NCBI GenBank assembly: GCA_017614315.1
Contig: JAGACA010000006.1
Location: forward strand, 124,001 to 188,000
Length of the DNA stretch: 64,000 bases
Reading direction: 5' to 3'
From: Clostridia bacterium
Lineage (GTDB): Bacteria; Bacillota; Clostridia; Christensenellales; CAG-138
This document shows, piece after piece, positions 1 to 8,673 of this stretch. Both the position numbers and the translations under genes were made by a program. Each line of letters begins with the position of its first letter. Within the stretch, counting starts at the first letter, position 1. The notes beneath the pieces were generated by a model that saw only the letters and a list, made by a program, of their open reading frames with translations, was not told where the DNA came from and did no database searches.

Positions 1-1
1 G

Positions 2-79
2 CTCGAACCGGCTTCGCTCCGCGAACACGTCGGGGCGTACCTCAAGGCCGCGGCCGATCTTTATTCCGAAAAAGCATAG
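2..79 (+). CDS. C-terminal end of an unidentified protein (partial)
   Basis: An open frame enters from the left edge and ends at a TAG at 77-79. The 25 visible residues end in AAADLYSEKA and use the same GC-rich codons (ctc, gaa, ccg, gcc, gcg) as real genes nearby. Too little is present to assign a family. fbp follows in the same direction after 73 bases. Confidence 0.55.
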   Translation, partial: LEPASLREHVGAYLKAAADLYSEKA

Positions 80-152
80 ATCACTGCATAGGATCATTAA
101 GAAAGCATAAGCTGCAATACTATCCGATTACGGCATCCGGGAGGAAAACGCA

Positions 153-2180
153 ATGAAGAAACTCGTCAACGAAGAAGAGATACTGGACAATATCCGCTAT
201 CTCAAACAGCTCGCCAAGTCCTTCCCCACGCAGGAAGACGCCATGACCGAGATCGTCAACCTGAGCTCCATACTTGCTCTTCCGAAGTCGACCGAGCATT
301 TTATGAGCGACCTTCACGGCCAGGGCGACGCGTTCGAGCATATCCTCAATAACTGCTCCGGCGTTATCAGAAACGAGATCAGCAGGCTGTTCAAGGATGA
401 GCTCACGTTCGAGGAGATGGAGACGCTCGCGACCATAGTCTATTATCCACGGCAGAAGATAGCTCTAGAGCTGCAGCACGTCGAGGACAGGGACGCGTGG
501 TTCAAGCGCACGCTCAGGAACCTCATCCGGCTGGGACGCAAGGTATCCAGCAAATACACGAGCTCCAGAGTCAGAAAGAACATCGATCCCCGCTTCGCCT
601 ACATCATCGAAGAACTTCTTACCGCCAGGATCAATTTCCACGATCTCGACGCCTATTACGACGAGATATTCGATTCCATAATCAGATATGATTACGCCGA
701 AAACGTTATCGTCGCGCTGACCGAGGCGATAAAGCGCCTTGCCGTCGAGCGCATGCACATCGTCGGCGATATCTACGACAGGGGACCCGAGCCTCACCGC
801 ATACTCGACCTTTTGCTCGATCATCCATCCGTCGACATCCAGTGGGGCAATCACGACATACTGTGGATGGGCGCCGCGATGGGCGACAAGACCTGCATAT
901 CCGGCGTTCTTACGAACAGTTTCCGCCACGGCAACCTCGAGCTCATTGAGGACGTGTACGGCATCAATCTCAGGCATCTTCTGATGTTCGCGCAGGACAC
1001 GTACAAATCCGCGCTCGTGTTCAGGCCGAGAAAGACCGGCGTCGATGCGTATTACGACAATCCCGAGGTCAACATCAGGGCGAAGCTGCACAAGGCGATA
1101 TTCGTCATTATGCACAAGCTCGAAGGCCAGATGATCAAGCGCAATCCCAACTTCAAGCTCGATCACAGGCTTCTCCTCGAGGGGATCAACAAGGAGCATT
1201 CGACGATCACGATCGAGGGCGTCGCACATCCCATTAAGGACGCCGACTTCCCGACTATCGACCCGAAGGATCCGTATAAGCTCACCGACGAGGAGCAGAC
1301 GATCATCGACGAGCTCCAGCAGTCTTTCATCAAGAGCCCGAGGCTCCAGCGCCATATGCGCTTCTTTATAGAGCGCGGCTCCATGTATCTCGTCGTCAAC
1401 AACAACCTCCTTTATCATGCGCTCGTTCCCATGAACGAGGACGGCTCGTTTAAGGACGTTGAGCTCGGCGGCGTCGCGCGTCACGGCAAGGAGCTGTTCG
1501 ACTATCTCGACTCCGAGGTCAAGAGGATCTACCACCTCGACCCGTCAGAGCGTACGGAGTCGGAGCTCGATCTGATGTGGTACCTCTGGTGCGGTCCCGA
1601 TTCGCCTTTCTTCGGCAAGAACAAGATGACCACGTTCGAGCGCGTCGAGATCGACGATTCCAAGACGCATAAGGAAAAGCGAAACGCCTATTATTCCTAC
1701 CAGGATACCGAGGATATGGCGATCAGGATAATGCATGAGTTCGGCATCGAAAACACCGAAAACTCCGTTATAGTCAACGGTCATATCCCCGTCGAGAAGA
1801 TCAACGGCGAGAATCCCATCAAGGCCAACGGCAAGCTCATCGTTATCGACGGCGGTTTCTCAAGGTATTATCAGAAGACGACCGGCATTGCGGGCTACAC
1901 GCTGACTTATGACTCCAGGGGACTTTACATCGTTGCGCACGAGCCGTTCGTCAGCCTCGAAAAGGCGATCGCCGAAAACGCCGATATACATGCGACCATC
2001 GAGGTCCAGGATATCCTCGCGACAAAGGGTCAGATGACCATCCGCGATACGGATAAGGGCGCGCTGCTCGAGGACGAGATCCACAGCCTCGAGATGCTCG
2101 TGCAGGCGTACGAGTACGGCTATATCAAGGAGAACCCGAACCAAAGGCTGGTCAAGGTCTCTACGGTCTATTGGGAATAA
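153..2180 (+). CDS. fbp: Class III fructose-1,6-bisphosphatase
   Basis: Hydrolyses fructose-1,6-bisphosphate to fructose-6-phosphate in cytosolic gluconeogenesis. The 675-residue length fits the Firmicutes class III enzyme (about 640-670 residues), which is unrelated to the short class I/II enzymes. Metallophosphoesterase motifs are visible: SDLHG at 52-56, GDIYDRG at 205-211 and GNHD at 232-235, which supply metal ligands, plus a late VNGHIPV motif. The start is fixed by a GGAGGAAA ribosome site ending about six bases before the ATG. The gene has its own terminator and appears monocistronic or last in a transcript. Confidence 0.97.
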   Translation: MKKLVNEEEILDNIRYLKQLAKSFPTQEDAMTEIVNLSSILALPKSTEHFMSDLHGQGDAFEHILNNCSGVIRNEISRLFKDELTFEEMETLATIVYYPRQKIALELQHVEDRDAWFKRTLRNLIRLGRKVSSKYTSSRVRKNIDPRFAYIIEELLTARINFHDLDAYYDEIFDSIIRYDYAENVIVALTEAIKRLAVERMHIVGDIYDRGPEPHRILDLLLDHPSVDIQWGNHDILWMGAAMGDKTCISGVLTNSFRHGNLELIEDVYGINLRHLLMFAQDTYKSALVFRPRKTGVDAYYDNPEVNIRAKLHKAIFVIMHKLEGQMIKRNPNFKLDHRLLLEGINKEHSTITIEGVAHPIKDADFPTIDPKDPYKLTDEEQTIIDELQQSFIKSPRLQRHMRFFIERGSMYLVVNNNLLYHALVPMNEDGSFKDVELGGVARHGKELFDYLDSEVKRIYHLDPSERTESELDLMWYLWCGPDSPFFGKNKMTTFERVEIDDSKTHKEKRNAYYSYQDTEDMAIRIMHEFGIENTENSVIVNGHIPVEKINGENPIKANGKLIVIDGGFSRYYQKTTGIAGYTLTYDSRGLYIVAHEPFVSLEKAIAENADIHATIEVQDILATKGQMTIRDTDKGALLEDEIHSLEMLVQAYEYGYIKENPNQRLVKVSTVYWE

Positions 2181-2186
2181 AAACTC

Positions 2187-2210
2187 AAAAGCGGCGCAAG
2201 CCGCTTTTTT
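2187..2210 (+). terminator. Rho-independent terminator of fbp
   Basis: A GCGGC / GCCGC stem with a GCAA tetraloop is followed by six T, starting seven bases after the fbp stop. Confidence 0.9.
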
Positions 2211-2223
2211 GATGGGAGAAGGC

Positions 2224-3060
2224 ATGGATATCCGAATACTCAACGGCGAAGAATTCGAGCTGTCAAAGGCGCTGTGGGCGAAATGCTTCGGAGACGGCGA
2301 CGACTTTATCGGATACTACTATTCGTTAAGAACGAAGCCCGAATACGTTCTCGGTGCGTTCGACGGGGAAAGTCTTGTCGGCATGATCCACATGCGCCCG
2401 ATCTTGATGCGCTTTGACGGGCAGGTCAAGAACATATGCTTGGTCGCGGGCGTCTGCACGGATCCCGGATACAGGCGCCGCGGCGTGTGCTCGCGCCTGT
2501 TCGAGAAAGCATTTCAGATAATGGAAGAGAGGGGCTTCGATGCGGCCGTGCTTCAGCCCTTCGATCCCGCGTTTTATGTAAAATTTGGGTATAGGACATA
2601 TATCACAAGACAGAGGATAACCTTTATCAAAGGAAACACTCCGCTATACGAACGTATAGGAAATCCAATACGACCGTATAAAGCCAATGAAATAAAGACT
2701 ATTTACGACGGTTTCATGGATAAATACGACGGCGCGGCCATAAGGGACGAGGAGTATTTCGAAGGTTTCATAAGGGAGTATTCCGCGCCTGACGCGAGGC
2801 TTACCGTTAAAGACGACGGCTGTTCGGCGGGTTACGCGGATGGGGACACTCTATACTTAGACGAGCTGTTTTACAGGAACGGCGCGGACGTGCTCGCGCT
2901 TCTTCCGGACGGCTTTTCAAGATACGTTTTCCCGCTCCCGACGGATGAAAAATGTCCGGACGGATGCTTAAATGAGGCCGTTCCGTTCAGCATGATCAGG
3001 CCGATAAAGCCCGATTTTACCTTGGGCGAGGGGAAGACCTACGGCTTTGACAGGTATTGA
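2224..3060 (+). CDS. GNAT family N-acetyltransferase (Eis-like)
   Basis: Probable acetyl-CoA-dependent N-acetyltransferase; substrate unknown. The acetyl-CoA binding signature is seen as VCTDPGYRRRGVCSRLF around residues 80-97, followed by a second half typical of the longer Eis-like proteins (278 residues in total). The ATG at 2224 is preferred over upstream starts because GGGAGAA lies just before it. Part of the middle (about 2580-2700) is visibly more A/T-rich than its surroundings. It starts right after the fbp terminator with no obvious promoter of its own. Confidence 0.8.
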   Translation: MDIRILNGEEFELSKALWAKCFGDGDDFIGYYYSLRTKPEYVLGAFDGESLVGMIHMRPILMRFDGQVKNICLVAGVCTDPGYRRRGVCSRLFEKAFQIMEERGFDAAVLQPFDPAFYVKFGYRTYITRQRITFIKGNTPLYERIGNPIRPYKANEIKTIYDGFMDKYDGAAIRDEEYFEGFIREYSAPDARLTVKDDGCSAGYADGDTLYLDELFYRNGADVLALLPDGFSRYVFPLPTDEKCPDGCLNEAVPFSMIRPIKPDFTLGEGKTYGFDRY

Positions 3061-3086
3061 TCCCCGATAAACCGTTTTTTCAAAGC

Positions 3087-3113
3087 TTGACTTTTTTGCG
3101 TTTGTAGTATAAT
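3087..3113 (+). promoter_or_regulatory. Probable sigma-A promoter of yajC
   Basis: TTGACT at 3087-3092 and TATAAT at 3108-3113, separated by 15 bases. This is shorter than the usual 17, so confidence is moderate. Confidence 0.55.
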
Positions 3114-3163
3114 ATTATTTAGTTGAAATACGGCAGAGCCGAAATACGAAAGGTAACACGAAA

Positions 3164-3595
3164 ATGTTCTCGTTCTTCAGCCATCTTACTGTCCTCGCCA
3201 GCCTCGTTTCCTGCGGCGGCGCGGATACCGGCACAACTTCTTCCACCGCGTCCGCCTCCGAAAGCGGTCTTGCGGGCTGCCTCGGCGGAGGCGGCACCGG
3301 CATAATGATGATCGTCATGCTCGTCGTTATGGTCGGCCTTTTCCTCATCATGAGCATTCCTCAGCGCAAGCGTGAAAAGAAGGTCAAGGAAATGCTTGCC
3401 GCGATCAAGCCCGGCGACAGGGTACGCACCATCGGAGGTATCTACGGCACGGTCACGAGCGTCAAGGACGACGTCGTCACCTTGAGCACCGGTCCCGACA
3501 AGATCCGTCTTGTCATGGCAAGGGGAGCTATCGCCACGATAGAGGACGCTCCCGTTGAGGCGACCATCGACGGCGATGTCAAGGACGTCAAATAA
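3164..3595 (+). CDS. yajC: YajC, accessory subunit of the Sec translocase
   Basis: YajC is a small single-span membrane protein associated with SecDF-YidC. Here a hydrophobic span (about residues 44-64) is followed by QRKREKK and the conserved soluble core with GDRVRTIGGIYGTVTSV. The N-terminus is longer than usual and begins with a first hydrophobic stretch and a Ser/Thr/Gly-rich segment; total 143 residues against about 90-110 in many homologues. No secD or secF gene lies nearby. A terminator follows. Confidence 0.93.
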   Translation: MFSFFSHLTVLASLVSCGGADTGTTSSTASASESGLAGCLGGGGTGIMMIVMLVVMVGLFLIMSIPQRKREKKVKEMLAAIKPGDRVRTIGGIYGTVTSVKDDVVTLSTGPDKIRLVMARGAIATIEDAPVEATIDGDVKDVK

Positions 3596-3610
3596 TCATT
3601 CCGCTCACAC

Positions 3611-3643
3611 ACGGGAAGACTAAGGCCTTCCCGTTATTTTTTT
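3611..3643 (+). terminator. Rho-independent terminator after yajC
   Basis: ACGGGAAG at 3611-3618 pairs with CTTCCCGT at 3627-3634 and is followed by TATTTTTTT. It separates yajC from the next gene although both are read in the same direction. Confidence 0.85.
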
Positions 3644-3695
3644 CTATCTTCCGGAATATTATTTCGTAAGAACGATCCGGAGGACTGAAAATTCA

Positions 3696-4085
3696 ATGAA
3701 AACAAGGCCCGATAAAGGAAAAAGCACGATACTGACATTGATCAAGGCGTCCCTCGCCGCGGCGGCTGCGAGCGTGCTCCTCGTCGTAGCGTTCGCATTC
3801 ATACTTCAAAAGCAGTGGCTCAAGGTCGATGCGATCCCCTATATCAACATCGCCGTAAAGGTGCTTGCCGGGGTGCTTGCAGCGGTGATCGCGGTACGCT
3901 CCGGCGCGAAAAGGGCTCCTCTTTTCGGCGCGGCTGCCGCAGGCGCGTATATGCTTGTAACATTTGCTGTTTTTTCGCTTCTCGCGGGCGAATTCAAGCC
4001 GAGCTTATCGCTCCTTACCGACATGCTGATGTGCATGGCGGCAGGCGCGGCCGTCGGCGTCGTGAACAACTTGAAAAGGGCTTGA
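3696..4085 (+). CDS. TIGR04086-like small membrane protein
   Basis: A 129-residue protein with about four hydrophobic segments (roughly 18-40, 50-67, 72-95 and 105-123) and a basic N-terminus. Size, topology and position between yajC and the SCIFF gene match the TIGR04086 family as I remember it; its function is unknown. A CCGGAGG ribosome site lies about 13 bases upstream, which is rather far. The family name rests on context as much as on sequence. Confidence 0.75.
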   Translation: MKTRPDKGKSTILTLIKASLAAAAASVLLVVAFAFILQKQWLKVDAIPYINIAVKVLAGVLAAVIAVRSGAKRAPLFGAAAAGAYMLVTFAVFSLLAGEFKPSLSLLTDMLMCMAAGAAVGVVNNLKRA

Positions 4086-4125
4086 ACAGGGAGCCTTGAC
4101 GGTTTCTTACTTTATAAAAAAAGGG

Positions 4126-4154
4126 TTGAAAAAATTAGCCGAATGGTGTATAAT
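4126..4154 (+). promoter_or_regulatory. Sigma-A promoter of the SCIFF genes
   Basis: TTGAAA at 4126-4131, 17-base spacer, TATAAT at 4149-4154. It lies after the TIGR04086-like gene, so scfA-scfB can be transcribed separately. Confidence 0.8.
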
Positions 4155-4192
4155 TTTCAACAAATCAATGCTTTTGCTCAGGAGGAAAAGAA

Positions 4193-4336
4193 ATGAAGCA
4201 CATCAAGAACATCCAGAAGCCCTGCTTAAGGTCCGGCAAGAACACCGCCTGCGGCGAATGTCAGGCGTCCTGCCAGTCCGCATGCAAAACTTCCTGCACT
4301 GTCGCAAATCAGAAGTGCGTAAAAACGGCTAAATAA
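4193..4336 (+). CDS. scfA: SCIFF six-cysteine ribosomal peptide precursor
   Basis: A 47-residue peptide with the C-x2-C-x3-C-x3-C-x3-C-x6-C pattern of the SCIFF (six cysteines in forty-five) family. The cysteines are at 20, 23, 27, 31, 35 and 42, with the core TACGECQASCQSACKTSC. SCIFF is nearly universal in Clostridia and is modified by a dedicated radical-SAM enzyme that forms a Cys-to-Thr thioether; its biological role is unknown. A seventh cysteine at position 11 lies in the leader part. A GGAGGAAAAG ribosome site precedes the ATG, and the maturase start follows the stop directly. Confidence 0.95.
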   Translation: MKHIKNIQKPCLRSGKNTACGECQASCQSACKTSCTVANQKCVKTAK

Positions 4337-5680
4337 ATGATCCACGCATTTGAATATCGCGGCACATTCCTTGTGCTGGATGTTGAGAGCGGAGCCGTAC
4401 ACGAGGTGGACAAACCCTCATTCGATGTAATAAGCGCTTTAGAGCGGGGCAATGCACTTTACGCATTGCCCTATTCTCGTTCATTGATAGACGAGATAAC
4501 GGAAGAGATATCGGAACTCAAGGCCGACGGCCTTTTCGATACTCCCGCGCCGGAGCCCGTAAGCTCTGACGGCGCGGCTTCACCGATCAAGTCCATGTGC
4601 CTTAACGTCGCGCATGACTGCAACCTTCGCTGCGCGTACTGCTTTGCCGAAACGGGCGAGTTCCACGGCGGCAGGATGCTGATGCCGTTCTCCACGGCAA
4701 AAGCCGCGCTTGACATGCTTATCAAAAAATCGGGCGGACGCCACCATCTCGAGGTCGACCTGTTCGGCGGCGAACCGCTTATGAGCTGGGACGTTGTGAA
4801 AAAGACCGTTGCCTACGGGCGCGAGCTTGAGAAGAAGTTCGACAAGCATATCAACTTCACCATCACCACCAACGGCGTTGCGCTCGACGACGAGAAGATC
4901 GACTTCATCAACAAAGAAATGCACAACGTCGTCATCTCGATCGACGGCCGCCGCGAGGTGCACGACGCGTTAAGGGTTACACCGAACGGCAGGGGCTCGT
5001 ACGACACGATAGTTCCCAAGGCGCAGAAGCTCGTCCGGGAACGCGGGGAAGGCGAGCATTACATAAGGGGCACCTACACCGCCGACAACCTCGATTTTAC
5101 CGAGGACGTCAGGGCGCTTGCCGATCTGGGATTCGAGCAGATATCCGTCGAGCCGGTAGTGCTTAAGCCGGACGAGCCTCATGCCATCAACGATTCGAAT
5201 GTCGACTGCGCGATTGCGGAATACGACAGACTTGCGGATCTCATGATCGAAAGGAAGAAGGAGGGCAGACCCTTCAATTTCTTCCATTTCCATATCGACC
5301 TCGACAACGCTCCGTGCCTCGCCAAACGCGCGCTCGGCTGCGGAGCGGGCGTCGAATACGTCGCCGTCGCTCCCAACGGAAACGTGTATCCCTGCCACCA
5401 GTTCGTCGGCGACGACAGGTTCCTTCTGGGAAACGTCCTCGACGCGGACGGGGCGGGAAACATGAAGCTCAACGACGATATAAGGCGAAGCTTCGGCTCG
5501 TGCAATATCTTCACCAAGGAAAAATGCTCGAAGTGCTGGGCGAAGTATTACTGCTCGGGCGGCTGCGCGGCGAACGCGTTCAAGCTCAACGGCTCCATAT
5601 CCGAGCCATGCGAGGTCAGCTGCAAACTATTGAAAAAACGTACGGAGATCGCCATCGGTATGGCGACGGTAAAGGACTGA
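4337..5680 (+). CDS. scfB: Thioether cross-link-forming SCIFF peptide maturase (radical SAM/SPASM)
   Basis: Radical-SAM enzyme that installs the thioether bond in the SCIFF peptide encoded next to it. Order of parts: an N-terminal peptide-binding (RRE-like) region of about 80 residues; the [4Fe-4S]-SAM motif CNLRCAYC with Cys 95, 99 and 102; a GGEP motif; and a C-terminal Cys-rich SPASM region (CGAG, YPCHQF, CSKCWAKYYCSGGC) that binds further clusters. The 447-residue length is normal. The start codon is adjacent to the scfA stop, which implies translational coupling. Confidence 0.96.
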   Translation: MIHAFEYRGTFLVLDVESGAVHEVDKPSFDVISALERGNALYALPYSRSLIDEITEEISELKADGLFDTPAPEPVSSDGAASPIKSMCLNVAHDCNLRCAYCFAETGEFHGGRMLMPFSTAKAALDMLIKKSGGRHHLEVDLFGGEPLMSWDVVKKTVAYGRELEKKFDKHINFTITTNGVALDDEKIDFINKEMHNVVISIDGRREVHDALRVTPNGRGSYDTIVPKAQKLVRERGEGEHYIRGTYTADNLDFTEDVRALADLGFEQISVEPVVLKPDEPHAINDSNVDCAIAEYDRLADLMIERKKEGRPFNFFHFHIDLDNAPCLAKRALGCGAGVEYVAVAPNGNVYPCHQFVGDDRFLLGNVLDADGAGNMKLNDDIRRSFGSCNIFTKEKCSKCWAKYYCSGGCAANAFKLNGSISEPCEVSCKLLKKRTEIAIGMATVKD

Positions 5681-5684
5681 CGGA

Positions 5685-8093
5685 ATGATAATCTACTCGC
5701 CATCGAGATACTACGCTCCCGAAACGGAAGCCGACCGCAATCAGGCGTTCCTTCCGATCGTTATGCGCGCTCTCAGGGCGAGGGGGATCACCACCGACGA
5801 GGAACGCAAGAGGTTCATGTTCCCCGACATATCCGTTCTGAGGGATCCGTTCGATCTCCCCGACATGGATAAGGCGGTCGACAGGATCGAAAGAGCTGTC
5901 GAGAACGGCGAAAGCATCTGCATTTACGGCGATTACGACGTGGACGGCATATGCGCGACGACGATACTCCTTCACTACCTCTTAAGCGTCGGAGCCGAGG
6001 TCTCGTACAGGATACCTTCAAGGAAGGATGAGGGCTACGGCATCAGCGAAAAGGCCATCGACGCTCTTAACGAATCGGGCGTAAAGCTGATAATCACCGT
6101 CGACAACGGCATCTCTGCGGCCAACGAGATCGCCTACGCGCGCAGTCTCGGCATCGACGTTATCGTCACGGATCACCATATCCCGCCAGAGGAGATACCC
6201 GAATGTACGGCAGTCGTGTGCCATACGGTCGCAGGCGACGCATATCCGCATTACCTCTGCGGCGCGGGCACGGCGCTGAAGCTCATACAGGCTCTCGGAG
6301 GCATTGAAGCGGCGAAGGACTACATCTTCCTCGCAGGCGTCGCCACCGTCGCCGACGTCGTTCCGCTCCTTGACGAGAACCGCTTCCTCGTGAAATACGC
6401 GCTCGAGGCTTTGAACAGCGGCGAATGCTGTCTCGGGATGCGTATGCTGCTCGACAGCCTCGCATCGACGAAAAAGCCTTATTCCGTCTATACGATCAGC
6501 TACGGCATCGCTCCGAAGCTGAACGCCTCGGGACGCATGGGCGACGCGTCGCTCGGCGTGGAGCTCTTCATGACCGAGGACGAGGATGAGGCCAAGCGTA
6601 TAATCGCCAAGCTCTCCGAGATGAACGAGCAGCGCCAGGCGGAGGAGCAGAGCATTCTGAACGAGGCGATACGGATGGTCGAGGAGCTCGACGTGTCCGA
6701 CAAGCACGTCATCGTCCTCGCTTCCGACAAATGGAATCCCGGCGTAATAGGCATCGCCGCGTCGAGACTCGCGGAGCTCTACAATCGCCCGACGGTGCTC
6801 TTTTCCGAGTATTACGACATCTACAAGGGCTCTTCCCGCTCGATCGAAGGCATCAATATCCATGACGCGCTGAAGGCCAACGCCGACCTGTTCATCAGGT
6901 TCGGCGGCCATGCGAAGGCCGCGGGCGTATCGATGGAAAAGAGCATGTTGAAAAAATGCGCCGAAGCCCTTGAGGACTATTTCGCAAAGAACTGCCCGCC
7001 CGATCTTTTTGTACCGAGACGCTGCTTCGAGTTCGACGAGGATTTCAGCATGATCACTATGGATCTCGCCCGCCAGCTCGATATGCTTTCGCCCTTCGGC
7101 GAGGGAAATCCCTGCCCGGTGTTCCACGTTTCGAACGTCAGCCCGTATCACATCAAGCGCTTCGGCTCGGACAGCCAGCATCTGAGGATGGATCTCAGAC
7201 AGGGCAGGTTCTCGTTTGAGAGCGTGTATTTCTGCGGCGGTATGAGCTTCGAATCCATAATGCGCGCGGAAAGCATCTCGCTTCTCTACTCTCCGACGGT
7301 AAATAACTGGAACGGCGCGGAGAACCTGCAGATGAGGATCATTTCCGTCCGTCCCGACCTGCCGCGATGCACGTCAAGGTTCCTGAAGAGCAATATGACC
7401 TGGTTCTACGAAGCTTATCTTCACAGCCAGATCCCGGGCGAAGCGCCCGAAGTGCTCCCAGGGCTTTACTCCGGCACGGTTCCCGCGCTTGTAAAGAGCA
7501 CCTTTGCGGGGCTCCTCGTGCTCGTATTCTCGATCGAGTGCGCGGAGAACGTGATGCGTGAGCTCGCTTCCGAAAACGTCGAGAACTTCGAGGTCTATTT
7601 CGGCAGCGTTCCCGAAGGCGTGTTTGCCGGGAACGTCGTACTGCTCGCTCCAAATATGACAAAGCTCCCGCAGAGGGGCTACAACAGGATCCTCTTCGCC
7701 GACGAGCCATACGCAGAAGGCGCATACGCCGCGGTCGCGGAGGCTTTCCCCGGCGCGAGGATCGAAAGATCCGCCGCGGCTTCCGACTTTGCCGACATCA
7801 TCAGCGGCTTCTCAATCAGCCGTGACGAGATGGGGCTTTACTACAAGGCGATCATAAGGATGATCGCCGCGAGGAACTACTCGCTGCCCGAGCTCATTTC
7901 CGAGCTCTGCGACGCGCTCAACCGTCCGAAGTATCAGACGGAGTTCGTAATAAAGGTCTTCATGGAGCTCGGCTTCATCGTCGATAACGGCGGCAAGGCC
8001 GTGACTCGCGGCAATACGGAGTTCAGATGCTTAGGCGAAAGCCCGCTGTACGCGAAGGTCGCGGCGATACAGCACGGCATAAGCTCAAAATAA
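5685..8093 (+). CDS. recJ: Single-stranded-DNA-specific 5'-3' exonuclease RecJ
   Basis: RecJ degrades single-stranded DNA 5' to 3' in recombination and mismatch or base-excision repair. DHH-superfamily motifs are visible: YGDYDVDG at 81-88, TVDNG at 138-142 and TDHH at 162-165, followed by the DHHA1 region with a GGHAKAAG motif. The 802 residues include the long C-terminal region usual in Firmicutes. It starts four bases after scfB. In many relatives recJ-apt-relA follow secDF; here they follow scfB directly. Confidence 0.95.
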   Translation: MIIYSPSRYYAPETEADRNQAFLPIVMRALRARGITTDEERKRFMFPDISVLRDPFDLPDMDKAVDRIERAVENGESICIYGDYDVDGICATTILLHYLLSVGAEVSYRIPSRKDEGYGISEKAIDALNESGVKLIITVDNGISAANEIAYARSLGIDVIVTDHHIPPEEIPECTAVVCHTVAGDAYPHYLCGAGTALKLIQALGGIEAAKDYIFLAGVATVADVVPLLDENRFLVKYALEALNSGECCLGMRMLLDSLASTKKPYSVYTISYGIAPKLNASGRMGDASLGVELFMTEDEDEAKRIIAKLSEMNEQRQAEEQSILNEAIRMVEELDVSDKHVIVLASDKWNPGVIGIAASRLAELYNRPTVLFSEYYDIYKGSSRSIEGINIHDALKANADLFIRFGGHAKAAGVSMEKSMLKKCAEALEDYFAKNCPPDLFVPRRCFEFDEDFSMITMDLARQLDMLSPFGEGNPCPVFHVSNVSPYHIKRFGSDSQHLRMDLRQGRFSFESVYFCGGMSFESIMRAESISLLYSPTVNNWNGAENLQMRIISVRPDLPRCTSRFLKSNMTWFYEAYLHSQIPGEAPEVLPGLYSGTVPALVKSTFAGLLVLVFSIECAENVMRELASENVENFEVYFGSVPEGVFAGNVVLLAPNMTKLPQRGYNRILFADEPYAEGAYAAVAEAFPGARIERSAAASDFADIISGFSISRDEMGLYYKAIIRMIAARNYSLPELISELCDALNRPKYQTEFVIKVFMELGFIVDNGGKAVTRGNTEFRCLGESPLYAKVAAIQHGISSK

Positions 8094-8115
8094 ATAACTA
8101 TTCCGGAGGTTCAAT

Positions 8116-8640
8116 ATGTATACCGAACAGGATTTCAAAAACGTCATAAGAGAGATACCGGACTATCCCAAGAAGGGCATACTGTTTTATGATATCACCA
8201 CGCTCGTAAAGGATCCCGAGGCATATAACCAGCTTATTACCCAGCTTGCCGACAGCCTGCGCGACTTAAACGTCGATATCGTGATCGGACCCGAGGCGAG
8301 GGGCTTCGTGATCGGCGCGCCGGTAGCCTATGCGCTCGGCGCGGGCTTCGTTCTCGCAAGAAAGCCGGGCAAGCTCCCCGCGGAGGTTTTCAACTTCTCC
8401 TACGGTCTCGAATACGGCACCGACTGTCTCGAGATCCATAAGGACGCCATTAAGCCCGGTCAGCGCGTCGCGCTCGTCGACGATCTGCTCGCGACAGGAG
8501 GCACCGCCGCCGCTACGGTCAAGCTCGCCGAGAAGATCGGCGCGGAGGTCGTCGCCGCGGCGTTCGCGATAGAGCTGACCGATCTCGGAGGCAGGGAGAA
8601 GCTCGCCGGAACAGAGATCAAGACCATCATCAAGTATTGA
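8116..8640 (+). CDS. apt: Adenine phosphoribosyltransferase
   Basis: Converts adenine and PRPP to AMP (purine salvage). The PRPP-binding motif VDDLLATGGT is at 121-130, and the 174-residue length and N-terminal DYPKKGILFYDITTL segment are typical. A CCGGAGG ribosome site precedes the ATG. It sits between recJ and relA, the classic Firmicutes order. Confidence 0.97.
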   Translation: MYTEQDFKNVIREIPDYPKKGILFYDITTLVKDPEAYNQLITQLADSLRDLNVDIVIGPEARGFVIGAPVAYALGAGFVLARKPGKLPAEVFNFSYGLEYGTDCLEIHKDAIKPGQRVALVDDLLATGGTAAATVKLAEKIGAEVVAAAFAIELTDLGGREKLAGTEIKTIIKY

Positions 8641-8673
8641 TTTTTCGAAATAAAGTCAAAGGAGGTGTAGGGT

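Noticed and set aside
4096-4332. 78-codon frame overlapping scfA
   Set aside because: It covers the promoter and reads scfA in another frame; the SCIFF peptide is unmistakable and has the ribosome site.
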